Shown: positions 23,505 to 35,944, counted from the first letter of the stretch. The stretch is 64,000 bases of DNA from Taudactylus pleione (GCA_031769625.1 JAUIMM010000169.1:11032001-11096000), one strand, 5' to 3'. A program made the numbers and translations. Notes: generated by a model not told the origin, from the letters alone.

Positions 23505-23990
23505 CCCTCATCAAGCACACCTGTTGCAAAGCACCGAGGACAGGCCTGGCCAACCTGTGGCTCTCCAGCTGTTGTGAAACTATACATCCCAGCATGCCCT
23601 GCCACAGTTTTAGCATTCCCTAATAGCAAACCTGAAGCAGTGCATGCTGGGACTTGTAGTTTTACAACAGCCGGAGAGCCACAGGTTGGCCATTCCTGTC
23701 CTAGGAAAACAGCTGACACAAGTTAGATTAAACAGGTTAAAATGTTATTGTTCGTTATTATGGTGAGTGCAGAGCCCCTGTGATTTCTATTTAAACCATG
23801 TGGTCACATACCATGTTGCACCCCAAATCTAGGAATGGTGAGTGCCGTGGATTAGGGATTTTTGTTTATTTGATTCATTTTTATAATTAATCATTTTGTG
23901 ATCACATTTTCTCATGCACCCCTTTTTAAGCTGTTTAATCTAACTTGTGTCAGCTGTTTCCTAGGTGCTTTGTAACAGGTGTGCTTGGTA
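23505..23990. mobile_element. Palindromic repeat with a hAT in its left arm
   Basis: The left arm (aagcacacctgttgcaaagc, then aacagctgacacaagttaga after the hAT) is complementary to the right arm at about 23,930-23,990 (tctaacttgtgtcagctgtt, then gctttgtaacaggtgtgctt). The spacer has agcccctgtgatttctattt, which recurs in part near 24,210. No coding. Confidence 0.7.
23541..23698. mobile_element. Non-autonomous hAT (CAGGCCTGGCCAACCTGTGG ends)
   Basis: 158 bp with long inverted ends caggcctggccaacctgtgg and ccacaggttggccattcctg and an inner catcccagcatgcc / gtgcatgctgggac pair. Flanking 8-mers accgagga and tcctagga are a decayed duplication. The intact right arm of the surrounding palindrome shows the unoccupied sequence. 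Confidence 0.85.
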
Positions 23991-24254
23991 ACTGTCTCAC
24001 GTTTAAAAGTAAAGTTGCTGTGAGCTTTAAACCTTGATGGCATACCCTGAGTTTAACACTAATGTGATGGCTAGTTCCATGTTATAATTCTGAGCAATAG
24101 AGTAGGGACTTGCAGTAAAGTGGGGGTCCCGTGACGGGGGCTGCAAGCTTAAATGCATTGATCAATTCATGAACCAAAACCCCACTGTTTATTATTATTG
24201 TTCTGGTGAGTGCAGGGCCCCTGTGAATAAATTATATATATATATATATATTCT

Positions 24255-25215
24255 TGAAGTTAGTGTGTGGAAGCAGGAAAAGTGGGCAAACTTAAGAATC
24301 TGAGCGACTTTGACAAAGGCCAAATTGTAATAGCTAGACGACTGAGTCAGAGCATCTTCGAAATGGCTGGTCTTGCGGGGTGTTCCAAATAGGCAGTGGT
24401 TAATACCTTCCAAAATTGGTCCAAGGAAGGACCATTAATGAACTGGCGACAGGGACATGGGTGGCCAAGGCTCTTTGATTCTATCCCACGGAAGAGCTAC
24501 TCTTGCACAAATTGCTGAAAAAGTTAATTATGGTTATGATAGAAAGGTGTCAGAACACACAGTACAACGCTACTTGCTGTGTATGGAGCTGCATAGCCGC
24601 ACAGGTCAGAGTGCCCATGCTGACACCCGTTTTCCTCAAAAGCGCCTACAATGGTCATGCGAGCATCAGAACTGGACCATGGAGCAATGGGAGAAGGTGG
24701 CCTGGTCGGATGAATCACATTTTCTTTTACATCATGTGGGTGGCCAGGTGCGTGTGCTATGTCGTTTACCTGGGGAAGAGATGGCACCAGGATGCACTGT
24801 GGGAAGAAGGTAAGCTGGCAGAAGCAGTGTGATGCTCTGGATAATGTTCTGCTTGGCAACCTTGGGTCTCGCCAGTTGTATGAATGTTATTACTTTGACA
24901 TGTACCATCTACCTAAACATTGCTGCAGACCAAGTACACCCATCCATGGCAATGGCATTCCTTAATGGCAGTGGCCTCTTGCAGTAGGATAATATGCCCT
25001 ACCACACTGCAAAAATTGTTCAGTAATAGTTTGAAGAACATGACAGAGTTCAAGGTGTTTACTTGGCCTCCAAATTCTCCAGATCTCAATCTGATCGAGC
25101 ATCTGTTGGATGTGCTGGAAAAAGTCTGAGCCATGGAGGCCCCATCTCACAACTTACAGGACAGAGGATCTGCCAACGTCATAGTGCCATATATATCACA
25201 GGACACCTTCATACA
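24255..25215 (+). pseudogene. Tc1-like transposase remnant without ends
   Basis: Plus-strand remnant. The helix-turn-helix region reads DFDKGQIVIARRLSQ near 24,305 and ALEMAG-like sequence follows. The DDE domain includes WSDESHFLLHHVGGQ (about 24,705; first Asp present), and near 25,040-25,130 FKVFTWPPNSPDLNLIEHLL followed by DVLEKV (Glu in LIEH). The second Asp motif at about 24,990 reads VGQ/R-D-N-like but lies in a broken frame. There are several stops and frameshifts. I cannot find paired TIRs, so it is probably a truncated copy, or its ends are decayed. It is a different Tc1 subfamily from the others here. Confidence 0.8.
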
Positions 25216-26546
25216 TAAATAAAAAATAAAAATATGCACACACATGCATATACATGGGGCTGTAAGTGATTCTCAATTTCCTTTCCGGTATTACATATTT
25301 CTATCTCACAATTTGAGAAGATGTCCCCAGTGAAGTACACATGAAGCTGTTTGTGGAAAATTCTGATAGAAGCAAAAAAAATATCCTAACATATTACACG
25401 TATAACATAAGGTACACATACTTGTTAGCTATGTGCTAGTCCTGATGCAATGACACATACGTTATTTATAAATGGATGTGGGTGAGGATATTTCACACTA
25501 ATATGACATTTTTATTCACATACAAACTACAAAGTTACCTGTTAATCCATATTTGTTTGCGTACATATCTGGCAGTAATACCAAAATATGTAGCCAAAGG
25601 GGTAAGCGTTTTCCTTCCAAGACAAGTGCTGCAGCTTTCTAAGTAGCTGTGGCTGTGCAATAGGTTTTCATTACTTGTTATATTGAAGTGGGATATTTTT
25701 GGTAGTGAAGACAATCCAACAAATGAAATATATCTTCTATCTAAAAGTGTTGTAAGTTATAATGGTTGCTAGTGAACACATTACAAGACAGCAGACTGCA
25801 TAGGGTGTGGACAGGCTTGCTCAGACATGTAGATATACTTCATTAGTTTAATTGCTCTCGACATAGGGAATATACCAACTAGGTTAATGTGTGAGACTGA
25901 GTTACATAGGAGAGGTGAGTAACTTGCTGAGAAGTTCTCATTAAGGGGGTCTACTTACTAAGTCTTGGACGGAGATAAGGTACCAACCAATCAACTCCTA
26001 ACTGCCATGTCACAGGCTGTGTTTGAAAATGACAGTAAGGAGCTGGTTGGCTGGCATCTAAGGCTTTGTAAATAGATACCAAAGTTACTTTTTTAATTGG
26101 TCTTGAAAAAATACTTAAGACAACTTAGGTTTCATTAACACTTTCCACTGAGTTTTGATTGAAGTGAGGTTACATGTATTCATGAACTGTGTATTGGGGA
26201 TGCTTTGCCGGCACGGACGTGTGCAGAACCAGCTTGTTATTGTGGTGACCATGGGAAAGCAACACTCATAACTTGAAACCATTAACCCAATAAAAAATAC
26301 CAAGTTTAAAGGCTTAACTTAGAGTAGGGGTTTACAACCCATAGCAAGCGAGGATGTTTTGACTGGCACCTGACGCGGATCTTCCCCAGGGAAAGCCAAT
26401 TATGTTGCTGAACACTGCAGTAAAAGGCTCCTCTATAAAAGGAATGGACACGGACCATCAATGTTTACCAAGGATTGGTAAATATTGACCAGCGGAAGCG
26501 AATCCTCAATCAATGGCTGAGTACTTATGATGACATGGCTACAGGT

Positions 26547-27293
26547 TCAAAACACAGAATGGGAGTGCTATCCCTGAGAACCTTAATGATAAGGTATAAT
26601 ATTATACACTAAATCAGTGTTTAATTAACACAATGGAAATTTAAATGAGTTGGTAATTAATAGAAGATTCCATAGGCAGATCAATAAAAAAACTTCATAT
26701 AAGAAGAGAAATATAAGAACCAAAAAAAGGTGTATACCTGTTTTCTACAACCCCGTCACTACCGGTGGCTACTACTGCAACTTGCCAAATACGGCTATCA
26801 AAGCATATTGAATACTTATAGCAGAACTTAAATTTCAGCATCTATTGACATTGCCTGGCAACATTGTTGCAGCTGATTGAAAGTGTTTGGCAATCTAGTT
26901 GCTGCCAAAGGCAGATGTTCCAACTTGGGTTACAGGTTTATCCCCTAAGCTAAATCCAGCAAGCTACTGTTGCATAAATTTGCTACACCATCAATTAGAT
27001 GGTTCTAAGCCAATTGATGTTTATTACTATTATTATTGTAATTTATGTGTATTTATTCTCATTTGGATTTTAATCTTTAATTTTTAATTCATTTTCTTGT
27101 GTTTTTAATTTATTTTTATTTTTTTGGTTCTTATATTTCTCTTCTTATATAAAAAATTTTATTGATCAGCCTATGGAATTGTCTATTAATTACCAGCTCA
27201 TTTACATTTCTATTGTGTTAAACACTAATTTAGTTTATAATATTATACCTTATCATTAAGGTTCTCAGGGATAGCGCTCCCATTCTGTGTTTT
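26547..27293. mobile_element. Fold-back element with about 170-bp arms
   Basis: Left arm 26,547-26,727 (cagaatgggagtgctatccc, then cttaatgataaggtataata) is complementary to 27,124-27,293 (tattataccttatcattaag, then gggatagcgctcccattctg). The spacer of about 400 bases has no coding. The terminal direct duplication is not clear. Confidence 0.85.
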
Positions 27294-27394
27294 TTTCTAT
27301 GTTGTATAAGAGGGTCAGCTCCTCTATCGGCAGCAGCAGTGATTTGAGACCTATTTGATTTATCTTTGTATTGTCTCTCTTAAATTAATTCACC

Positions 27395-27510
27395 AGTGAT
27401 GTCAGTTGTGAGAGCTTCCGGGTCTATTACAGCCGGAAGCTCTCTGGGGCTTGCGGCAGACAAGACCCTACCACAAGGGCCTCGTCACAAGCTCCGATGG
27501 TCGCGATGGT
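27395..27510. mobile_element. Fragment of the 56.4-kb type MITE
   Basis: Shares gatggtcgcgatggtc and a gacaagaccctac/gactagaccctgc word with 56,520-56,580, and so looks like a truncated copy. Confidence 0.4.
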
Positions 27511-27511
27511 C

Positions 27512-27797
27512 TTGATTCAATTCAGCGCAATGCTGAATAGCCCCGGAGAATGCCAGTTACCACGCCTCAAGCTGGGTGTTTGGTCACGGTAACCAAAATT
27601 CTCAGACTAAAGTGCTGGCCGCGAGGCTGTTAGTAACGTGCTAAGCCAGAAAACAACATGGCGGCCGGCACTTAAGTAAAGTTTCTGCTCGCACCCCGGG
27701 AGGGTTCAAGCAGAAATCCTGTAGTCGGACTTAACAGTATGGTCAATTGAATAGCTTTGGAGCTATTCAACATTGCGCTAAATTGGATTGCCCCAAA
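27512..27797. mobile_element. Harbinger-like MITE, diverged copy
   Basis: Starts attcaattcagcgcaatgct and ends ttgcgctaaattggattgcc. Same layout as the better copy at 61,571-61,875, including ggtaacc words and an inner gccggcact segment. Confidence 0.6.
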
Positions 27798-28469
27798 TGA
27801 TGGCAATTTTAGGACTTAGGTTTCAACGAGACACCCAACTATCAAAAACTATTTCTTAATTGTAGAATTATAAACAGACTCAACTTTAGCCGTTTTTGGA
27901 ACTCCACCGCAAAGAGTCAGGGTAATGACTCCAACTTAAAAGTTATTGTGATCAGTCTCGGCAGATGCACAAAAAAAAAAAATGTCCTCCAGACCTGGAT
28001 ACAAAGCAGCCCTCCTTCCAAGTTTCTATTTTGTCAGACACTGTATTTTATCTTTAGTATTGAAAAATCCATTACGCAGGAGTTTTTAGCTACATGGGAA
28101 AGTCTTATATCAATTTTATCACTCCACATTAGAGAGCAACTTGTTCTTTGTTTCATAAGTATTCTCTGCTAGGATACCGGTCTGTGTGAAAATTACCTCC
28201 TGATCCTATTATAACTGGATCATTTCTAATTCATTTGTTTTCGGCATTTAAGATGGCTTCTTACACTTTGCTAGATCTTTACTTTCTACACTAGACATTG
28301 ATTACTTTCCACTGACCATTATGATGTTCTCTCCTGTATTTGTATTTTGAATGTTGTTTATGGAACTATTGTTTCACTATATAACTAATTTGCCTTTGCG
28401 TTTTGTGCTTCTGTACACCGTCTTGTGACGCGTTATAATTAAAACACATAATAGTAGACTCATAGTAAT

Positions 28470-28826
28470 GTAGCACCCACACTCTTTAGTAGGCCAGAGT
28501 TGCTTTACTTGCTACCCTCCCCTTAGAATGTAAACTCTCATGAGCAGGGACCTCTTCCCTCATGTGCTTCTTTTTACATTTTCTTCTACTCTCTACTCCC
28601 CATAGGGCACCTAACACGTGACTGCCAACTCCCGGCAGCTTATTGTGAGTGCTTTAATCACTCTTTCAGCAATGTATATAAGTTGTGTCCTTGTCCTGCA
28701 CTGTAATGTACTGTAAGTTACTTGTTTCTTGTTCACCTATAAGTTCTATGTACTATGTAAGGCGCTGCGGAACACTTGTGGCGCCATATAAATAAAGGAT
28801 AATAATAATAATAATAATAATAATAG
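28470..28826 (+). repeat. LINE-like 3' end with ATA tail
   Basis: Ends in ctatgtaaggcgctgcggaa and gcgccatataaataaagg, followed by (ATA)n. This is the usual look of a widespread amphibian LINE tail: a conserved 3' UTR ending in a microsatellite. No ORF is preserved. Clade is uncertain (L2/CR1-like by recall). Confidence 0.5.
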
Positions 28827-29829
28827 TGTCCACAGGGCAAATCAGGTTTTGTTTGGCAGAATAATTTAAATATCTGCTTTGATCCTTTGTATGGAGACGG
28901 TGGGAGATAAATCATACACAGATCCCCCTCTATTGACTGTTCCAGTCCCCTCTAGGACTGATGTTCAGGACTTTTCAACTGTCGCATCCAAGTAAAAGCC
29001 ATTCAAGACAGCACTGACCTCAAGACTAGCTAAGCTGAGAAAAGCGTAGTACACAGTGACTGCAGGGGTAGCGAGCTGCAGTGCAGAGCTCTAGCAGGTT
29101 TGCTGTAACGCCGTCAGGTTGACCGTCAACAAGAACCAAGGTATCTGCGAACTGCGTTACCCACCAGAGAGATGGAGAGGCAGTGTGATTATAACCAAGT
29201 GTCATGTACACCACTGTATCATTTATTACCTGTAACCAAGTGTAGTGTTGGAGGAGTAAATAAAGGAGTGCGATTTCATCAACAGGTGGTCAGGCACCTC
29301 TTCCTCTACCATCTGCAGGTTGTACTGCACCAGTACACTAGTGTCATCTCACCACTGACCTGGGTACTGCCCAGGAGTGACCAAAGCAAGAGGTAAACAA
29401 ACATGCAAGGAGCAGCTATATCTCACACGTAATATGGGCTATATTAAGTTAAAAGATAAAGCTAGGGATAGATCTATATATCATATATTATTATTATTCC
29501 TTCTTCTTGATCATTTGATACTTTTTTCCCCAACTTCAACATATTACAGGATGGCACTTTCTTTGCACTTAAATGTAACTTTTGCTCTAAGTCTCTAAAC
29601 TGCATGCAGAACCATCATGCTACAGGTGCAGATGAACACAACCATTCATCTTGAGGACAAACAGCAGCATCTAACATTGTATAACAGTAATCAGAAACAC
29701 ATAAACCAGAGAGCCTGCTGTTACATAATAGCCTGGGTGCCAGATTTATGGGATGACTCAGTTAATGACACAAACTCCAGACAAATTGGTGCAAGGGAAT
29801 CAAAACAGAGCAAGTTTATCTCTTTTGCT

Positions 29830-30845
29830 GGCCACACACTAGCGCGATTTCGGGCAGATTTCCTGATTTTCGACGCGTCGTACGATGAAGTGTGTGGAAA
29901 TCGTGTAGCATTTAGGTAGGGATACAATCCGAAGCGCACTCCCACAGCTCTTAAAACGTATCGTATGATCAGATGTGCAGCCCATCATATCTATTGTGAT
30001 CGTATGCAGATCGTGCCGTGTATTTGCGCATGCAATGCATCGTGCGTCTGATCATCCGAGCGGCGTCATTTATAAAAAAAAAAAAAAAAATGATGATGAT
30101 GCACGGGCGAGGGAGATCCGTGAAGCATGCATCTGTCTTTAATAAAATAAACACAGATGCAGGGATGGTTCAGTGACTTAGAGAACCACAAGTACCAGCA
30201 TGCGGGGCATTAAGGGCCCGCTGGTACCTATAGTTCACCAGTCTAGAAATGTTTAAATAAACACTATACACACCCACCGTGACAGTATAGTTTTAATACA
30301 TACATACACACTCACCTAACATTACCTGGACTGGTCCTCTTGTCCCTGTAGGCTCCCACCATTGTATTCAATGGTGAAGTCGCAGGATCACCTTTAGTAA
30401 CTCTGCGGCTCTCACCATTGACTTCAATTCTGACTAGCCTGATGCTGGTTGTGCTTACATACGGGGGACCCCTACGTCGTTTGTCCCTCGTATGTTGCAC
30501 AACAAGCACTGGGTCACTAAAAGCCTGGGGCTGGTTGCTCTTTTTTTTACAGATGCACGGATGGTTCTCACTGAACCATCCCTGCTTCAGTGTTTATTTT
30601 ATTAAAGACAAAGACCGATGCATTCATCACGGACATCCCTCACCCATGCATGCATCAGTCTTTTTTTTTTTTTTTCTTTACAAATGACGCCGCTTGGATG
30701 GTCGGACACACGATGCATCGGGGCGAATGATCGTACGGGAGATCATATGAACATAAGCACCAAATCGTGCGGATGGGACTGCCAGGGAGTTCAATGGAAA
30801 TTGTAAGGTGAATCTTATCTTATGCTGGTTGCACTAGTATATGGC
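29830..30845. mobile_element. Large fold-back repeat
   Basis: The arms match inverted: gcatctgtctttaataaaat and agggatggttcagtgactta (30,129-30,180) against actgaaccatccctgcttca and attttattaaagacaaagac (30,570-30,615). Poly-A/poly-T runs at 30,073-30,090 and 30,660-30,675 also mirror each other. The outer edges (near cacacactagcgcgatt) are decayed. No coding. Confidence 0.65.
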
Positions 30846-31621
30846 TAGCTTTTCACTACACAGCTGAATGTTATGTTAAAAAGAAAGAAAAAGAAAAAAA
30901 AAACAGTAACGCCTCAGATACAATATTGCTTTAATACTAGTGAAGCACATATGAACAGGCATAACACTAGAAAGTGTCTAGTGTCACCATACCACTGCTA
31001 TTAGCACGGTAGTAGCATTCTCAGAAAGCATCTTGCTCTATACACATGGATTTATCGCAGTGCAATGTATTGTAAGAGCTGGAAATGCTTGTAAGAAATG
31101 CTAGCAACGGACGCATGCCAAACCAGTTTCAAAAATGTAACAGCCGCTGGGTCCCTGGCCCTAGTCACTCACTGACGTCTGGGAACCAATGTTACAAATA
31201 CCTTCATAAAATACATTAAATGGCTTCTTGCAGCACAGATGAAATGTCACAAAGCGGATCACAGTTTTCTTCAATAAGCCAGACATTAGGCACATCTATT
31301 ACTTTAAGCGACCAATTGACCACTTTTGAACAATGAAACAGTTAATGCGACCATATACACACAATTTAGTTCTTCAATATGTTCAACAACATAAGATACT
31401 AATAAATTACATTTGAGCAATCAGATACTGGCCTCTTGTATAGTGTAACTGGATGGTTCACATCATGCATAAGTCCCATGCCAAACAGCAATTAATTATT
31501 GCAAAAGAAAAGTTAATGAGAATTAAGAAATAAAATTAAAAAGTAAGGGGAGATTACATTGATCATGTTATTAAAAAGAAATTTAAATAATCAAAGAGAG
31601 AAGTTTAATGCTGGAACAACC

Positions 31622-31846
31622 ACTCTAATGCTGCCCAACCACTTAACGATGCGGCGGTCGTCAGGTTGACCGTTATGTTCGGGCGATGATTGATGTTAAA
31701 AACGACCAGCGGGCGCGCGCATCGCTGGTCGTTTTTAACCTTTTACTGCCCGATTTGCGGGCGATTACCAAGCGATGGAGCGATAACGACCGTCGTTATC
31801 GCTCCACCGCTAGGTTTAATCGCCTAGTGGATGGGCAGCTTTAGAA
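31622..31846. mobile_element. MITE with a perfect internal hairpin
   Basis: Ends gctgcccaaccacttaacg and cctagtggatgggcagct. At about 31,695-31,740 the arms gttaaaaacgaccagc and gctggtcgtttttaac are perfect complements around a short GC-rich loop. A second pair is gcgataacgacc/gtcgttatcgct near 31,780. It is a short relative of 40,478-40,807. Confidence 0.75.
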
Positions 31847-32520
31847 ATATGGCAGCATGTACTGAAGATCTGCTGAATCATTTCTGCTTAATCCAAATAT
31901 GCTGAGCATCACAATAAATATCTTTGTATCATAGAGAAGTTCCACTTTTCTGGAAAAATAGAGATAAAATACAGTAATGTAATCATTCCGTTCGCTGAAT
32001 GTCAATGAAGTATAAAACAGTGGTTAATATTGTATTATAAGTGTCTTACAAGCATTTAAATTTGTACATACCATGCATGGTATGTTTTCTTTCATTAGTT
32101 GAGCAATTCTACACTTTTCAGAGGTAGATAACGGACAATAAGGTAAGTCTTTACTATAAAAGTATATAGTGCAAACTGTGTATGTTGTATGAAAAAAGTA
32201 TTTTTGTGTCAATTGTTCCATGTCCACTTGGCAGAGCCGTCACATCTGACAATGCCATTTATAAGTCACAGTCGTAGCTCAGATTATGCAATTCGCTCTC
32301 ATCTTATGTTGTTACACTTTTGTCCCATAATATTCATTTAGCGTTAAATAAAATGTAATAAAAAAGGGATATGGCTGAAGTGCAAATTTCTCCGGCGACA
32401 CCAATTTAGTCTATAGTTACATTACACCACAGAACAGTTTATGGCACTCTGCTGTCGAGGTAATTCAGGTTGCAGGCTGACAAGGGAACAAAACTGCGCA
32501 ACACATACACACAGACTTAC

Positions 32521-32564
32521 TTTTGTTCCTGCAAATGTTCCTCTGTGTTCTGATCAGAATCAGA
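32521..32564 (-). CDS. TMEM131L: TMEM131L exon 3
   Basis: A 44-base micro-exon found by looking for the continuation of exon 2. On the minus strand a pyrimidine-rich acceptor ends ctttttcag (AG at 32,565-32,566), and the donor gtaagt follows at 32,515-32,520. Translation in the phase left by exon 2 gives SDSDQNTEEHLQEQ plus two bases. The vertebrate protein has an acidic stretch of equal length and pattern here (-DSEE-LEE--QEQ). Distance from exon 2 is 18.8 kb. It lies about 350 bases from a hAT insertion (32,915-33,502). The exon is short, so its call leans on the splice sites, the phase match and the acidic pattern together. Confidence 0.82.
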
Positions 32565-32699
32565 CTGAAAAAGACAACACAAAAAAATTTCAATATTGCC
32601 TTACAGACTCATCACCAAAAAAAAGCCATATAAACTTCATATATAGTTAAACAATAAAATACAGCTGACAAATAGCTGTATTGTAAATCCATAGGAACA

Positions 32700-33745
32700 T
32701 GTATTATTATTACCATTAGTTACACAGCACCAGTGTATTCCGTTGCACTTTTCAATTGGGAACAATATAGAAAATAAAACATATTATGGCCCCGATCATA
32801 ACCTTACAATCTATAGGGATATAGGAGTTTGAAATACAGTAGGAGGATAAGTGCTACATATTGCTTATAGGTCCAGCCAGATTGCAAAGGTAAAAGGTTT
32901 TTGGTGGGCTATATCAGGGCTCGACAAATCTTTCTAAAATCTAGGAGCCAGGGCGAAAGTGTAGGAGCCAGACCACCCCACCCCCCCAGGATTAAAATTG
33001 TGTTATGCAGTTGTTACACTGCACATGGGTAGTGGTTAACTCCTTGCCTTTGCTGGGAGCTCCCGGCCAGGTCACTGTTGCAGCTCCCTCCTCTCTGCAG
33101 TGTCCACCTTCCCTGCCTCCTTCGTGCACAGAGCTCAGCACTGCTGAAGGAGCGCCAGCTACTAGATGGGCCCGGCACCACCAACAATACACTTGCCTGA
33201 TGGATGCTGTGCAAACAGGTGCAGTGGAGAAGACAATTAGCAGGGGTGACGCCGCGCGGCGATTGGTTTGCTAGGCGCGGCGATTGGCTGGGGGTAGGCG
33301 CCGCGCGGCGATTGGCTGGGGGGAGGCGCTGCCGCCACAACACCATCAATTTTTAAAACTGCGATCACTGCATGAAATGCCCACCGCAATAATCTCAGCT
33401 GGGGCTGATAGATCTGCTTCTTCCCTCCTTGTAAAATCTGGTCGCCAGGCACCAAAATCTGGTCGCCATGGCGACCTGGCCCCCGGGATTTGTCGAGCCC
33501 TGGGCTATATGATCCAGTCACGTAGCAATGTTGGCAAGAGGGATGTGTCAGGGTAAAGAACAGATGAGTCTTGTGTGAATTGCGCTGAGGGGAGGTAATA
33601 GTAGAATAGCTTATATAAGTTGCATGGGTGGTTCTGGGATTTGATAAGCTTGCCTGAAGAATTGAGTTTTCAGGGAATGCTTGAAGGTTTGGAGACCAGA
33701 AGAAAGACTTGTTGTGCGGGGGAAGGCATTCCAAAAGAATATTTA
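32700..33745. repeat. Older interspersed repeat split by a hAT
   Basis: Left piece 32,700-32,914 (attattaccattagttacac, cataaccttacaatctata) and right piece 33,503-33,745 (agggatgtgtcagggtaaag, gaaggcattccaaa) look like the two parts of a common frog repeat. The younger hAT at 32,915-33,502 separates them. Confidence 0.5.
32915..33502. mobile_element. Non-autonomous hAT (CAGGGCTCGACAAATC ends)
   Basis: TIRs cagggctcgacaaatc and gatttgtcgagccctg, flanked by a perfect 8-bp duplication GGCTATAT (32,907-32,914 and 33,503-33,510). The interior is GC-rich with repeats of gccgcgcggcgattgg (33,250-33,320). No transposase. About 350 bases from TMEM131L exon 3. Confidence 0.92.
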
Positions 33746-34459
33746 AAAAAAATAATAATTACAATAACATAATTCCAGTCGACTGCTATGATCTAAAGTA
33801 AAATTATTAATCTAAATACGCTGTGCACCTTTGTGTAACCCCTGCTAGGTAGGCACTCCCTTCATCCTGCAGCCACTGGGTGCATTGATGGGACGCTTTA
33901 GTAGGTGCCTAGTTATCAAGGGCTGTATAAAGTTGTAAAACCCCTTTAATATAAATATCTCAGCTAGTTATAAGCTGGAAAAGTTCACTGGCCTGTATGT
34001 AGACTCTTCAAAACTAGACAGGAATTTCAATATATGAACAATAAAAAAAAAAAAAAAAAAAAGAAGTGACAAAACCTATTTTCTCAATAAATCAGAATTA
34101 GAACCACAATAGATTTTTGTGGCTCCAAAAAGCCAGGATTTCCATAAAATATGATTTCTGGTCAAGCAATTCATCTGCTGATCAGTGACCAATTTAACTT
34201 GTATAAAATAGCCAGTGATCTGATCCCCTAACCACAAAATCAATTCCTCAATACTTGAAAAAAATGTGACACAAAGACACTTTCCAAACTTTCTGATCAC
34301 TTTCCCAAAAGATCTGGTTCAGTGTTTTTAATTGTTTCTTATAGTTTGTAGATCACGCATCAAGTGTATTATAATTGTTTGTGCATTTGAAGATTGCATA
34401 CAGACAGTTTTAACAAGCATGGTATAAATATGGGGGTAATTCCATTCTTTTATTGGATG

Positions 34460-34985
34460 TCTTAACTAATGGGTGCCCGACAGAGCATTTCAATTGTTGC
34501 TCCATTCGGGCGAGCAGTGGCGGGTAGACACATTTCTGCTTGCAGCCTCTTGAGGTGGCGAGCAGAAATGTGCGATAAGTCGGGAGTTTGGCGCCAAAAG
34601 CAGGAATTAGCCGATTTGCACGGCTAAACCCAGAGCTGCCGGTAGCGCACATGCGGCACGGTGGCCAAACAATGCAACAACTGAATTCCTCTGTTGGACG
34701 CTCATTGCATTTGGGCGCCCAAAAAAACACAACTGAATTGCCGGCAACCGTCAGTATGGGACACCCGACAGAGCAATTCATGTATTGCTTCATTCAGGCG
34801 TGAACAGCCAACGGCATTTGTGCTCATCTCTCCTGAGGAGGCGAGGAGAAATGTGCAGTAAGTCCTGGCTTGGGGCACCCAAACGGGAGTTTTACGTGGC
34901 TGTAGCAATAAGCGCAATAATTATTGGGCACCCACAACAATTGAATTGCAACATCGCGCGCCCATTAATTACCGCGACTTAAAAA
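34460..34985. repeat. Diverged tandem duplication, unit about 290 bp
   Basis: Two copies start gggtgcccgacagagcattt (34,471) and gggacacccgacagagcaat (about 34,759). Each continues with ttgttgctccattcgggc / tattgcttcattcaggcg and an agcagaaatgtgcgataagt / gagaaatgtgcagtaagt block. Confidence 0.65.
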
Positions 34986-35179
34986 AAACAAATTAATTGC
35001 TCCCATGTGTCTAATGATTATTGTACAACTTTTGGGCATGGAAATTCTAACAGAATAACATAACTGAGGAACTGATTTAGACACTTTAACACCTTATTAA
35101 CTTGTATCTCCTTGTCATGGTAACGATTTATCAAGTACAGTACACTGTAATGCAGTGCCAAACCTTCACTTGCACGGTG

Positions 35180-35405
35180 TTGTAGCATATGTCGACGTTC
35201 AAGAAGTAGACATGTCCCGAATGTCAACACTGTGAATGTCGACCATGTGGATTTCCATTTCGGAGGAGAGTATGCCTAACCCTAAAAAAATCAAATCAAA
35301 TAGTCTGTCGACATTCACATCATCAACGTTCTGTCATGGTCGACATGGTAAAAGTAAACATATTGAATGTCGACATTCAGATTATGTCGAAATTCTGAAC
35401 GTATA
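35180..35405. repeat. Repeat with iterated TGTCGACATT words
   Basis: Eight or so copies of gtcgac/gtcaac words with common flanks (gaatgtcgacattcag, aatgtcgaccatg, tatgtcgacgttc). Same type as 11,220-11,400. Confidence 0.55.
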
Positions 35406-35944
35406 GCCTCATTTGCAACTAATTCCTGCTTTATGTTCTATTGGACATCTCCTCTGTTTAATGCCATTATGGCTCCAGCTTCTATTCTCTGCCCCAACTC
35501 TTATCGGCACATTAAAAACAGCAGAAGCAAGATGATGGATATATAGCTCTCTGCAGAATTGTGTTGTGACAGTACAATCCAAACAGCTTTCGGAAGCTGG
35601 TGGAAAATAACTTCACCCAGAAGTCACATTGATATGTCAGATTTCTTTATTACAGTCTGTAACACTTGCATATTCTGCATATAAATACCTGCTAACCAGT
35701 TACACAGATTGGTTTGTGTGTATGTGAAATATATTTTATATATATATTTATTTATTTTCCAGCACGGTGGCATCAAGTAGCAGCCGGGTGGGGGCATTCG
35801 CAATAAAATGTTTTAAATCCTGACCTTTTAATAATTTAAACTTGAGATAACATTTTATATATTAATTCTCCTCTTCTTCTTAGAGGCCCAGTCGTCTGCA
35901 GCTTTCAATCTAATCAAAGTCTGTAGGATCTGGTCCCTCTAGTG

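Larger units (their letters stand above)
1..32520 (-). other. Probable TMEM131L intron 3 (no exon 4 recognised)
   Basis: Everything downstream of exon 3 in gene orientation. I looked on the minus strand for the expected next segment (the family has a LHFQPSVLDFG-like motif) and found no convincing exon, so exon 4 is probably beyond the window edge or too diverged to spot by eye. Unique-looking stretches with no recognised element include 1-890, 2,770-4,400, 6,300-6,820, 8,250-9,180, 10,190-11,210, 14,130-14,630, 15,510-16,540, 25,220-26,540, 27,800-28,460, 28,830-29,820 and 30,850-31,610. Confidence 0.5.

Noticed and set aside
33237..33734. 165-codon minus-strand ORF
   Set aside because: Spans the GC-rich interior and edge of a hAT element and the adjoining repeat; no recognisable domain.
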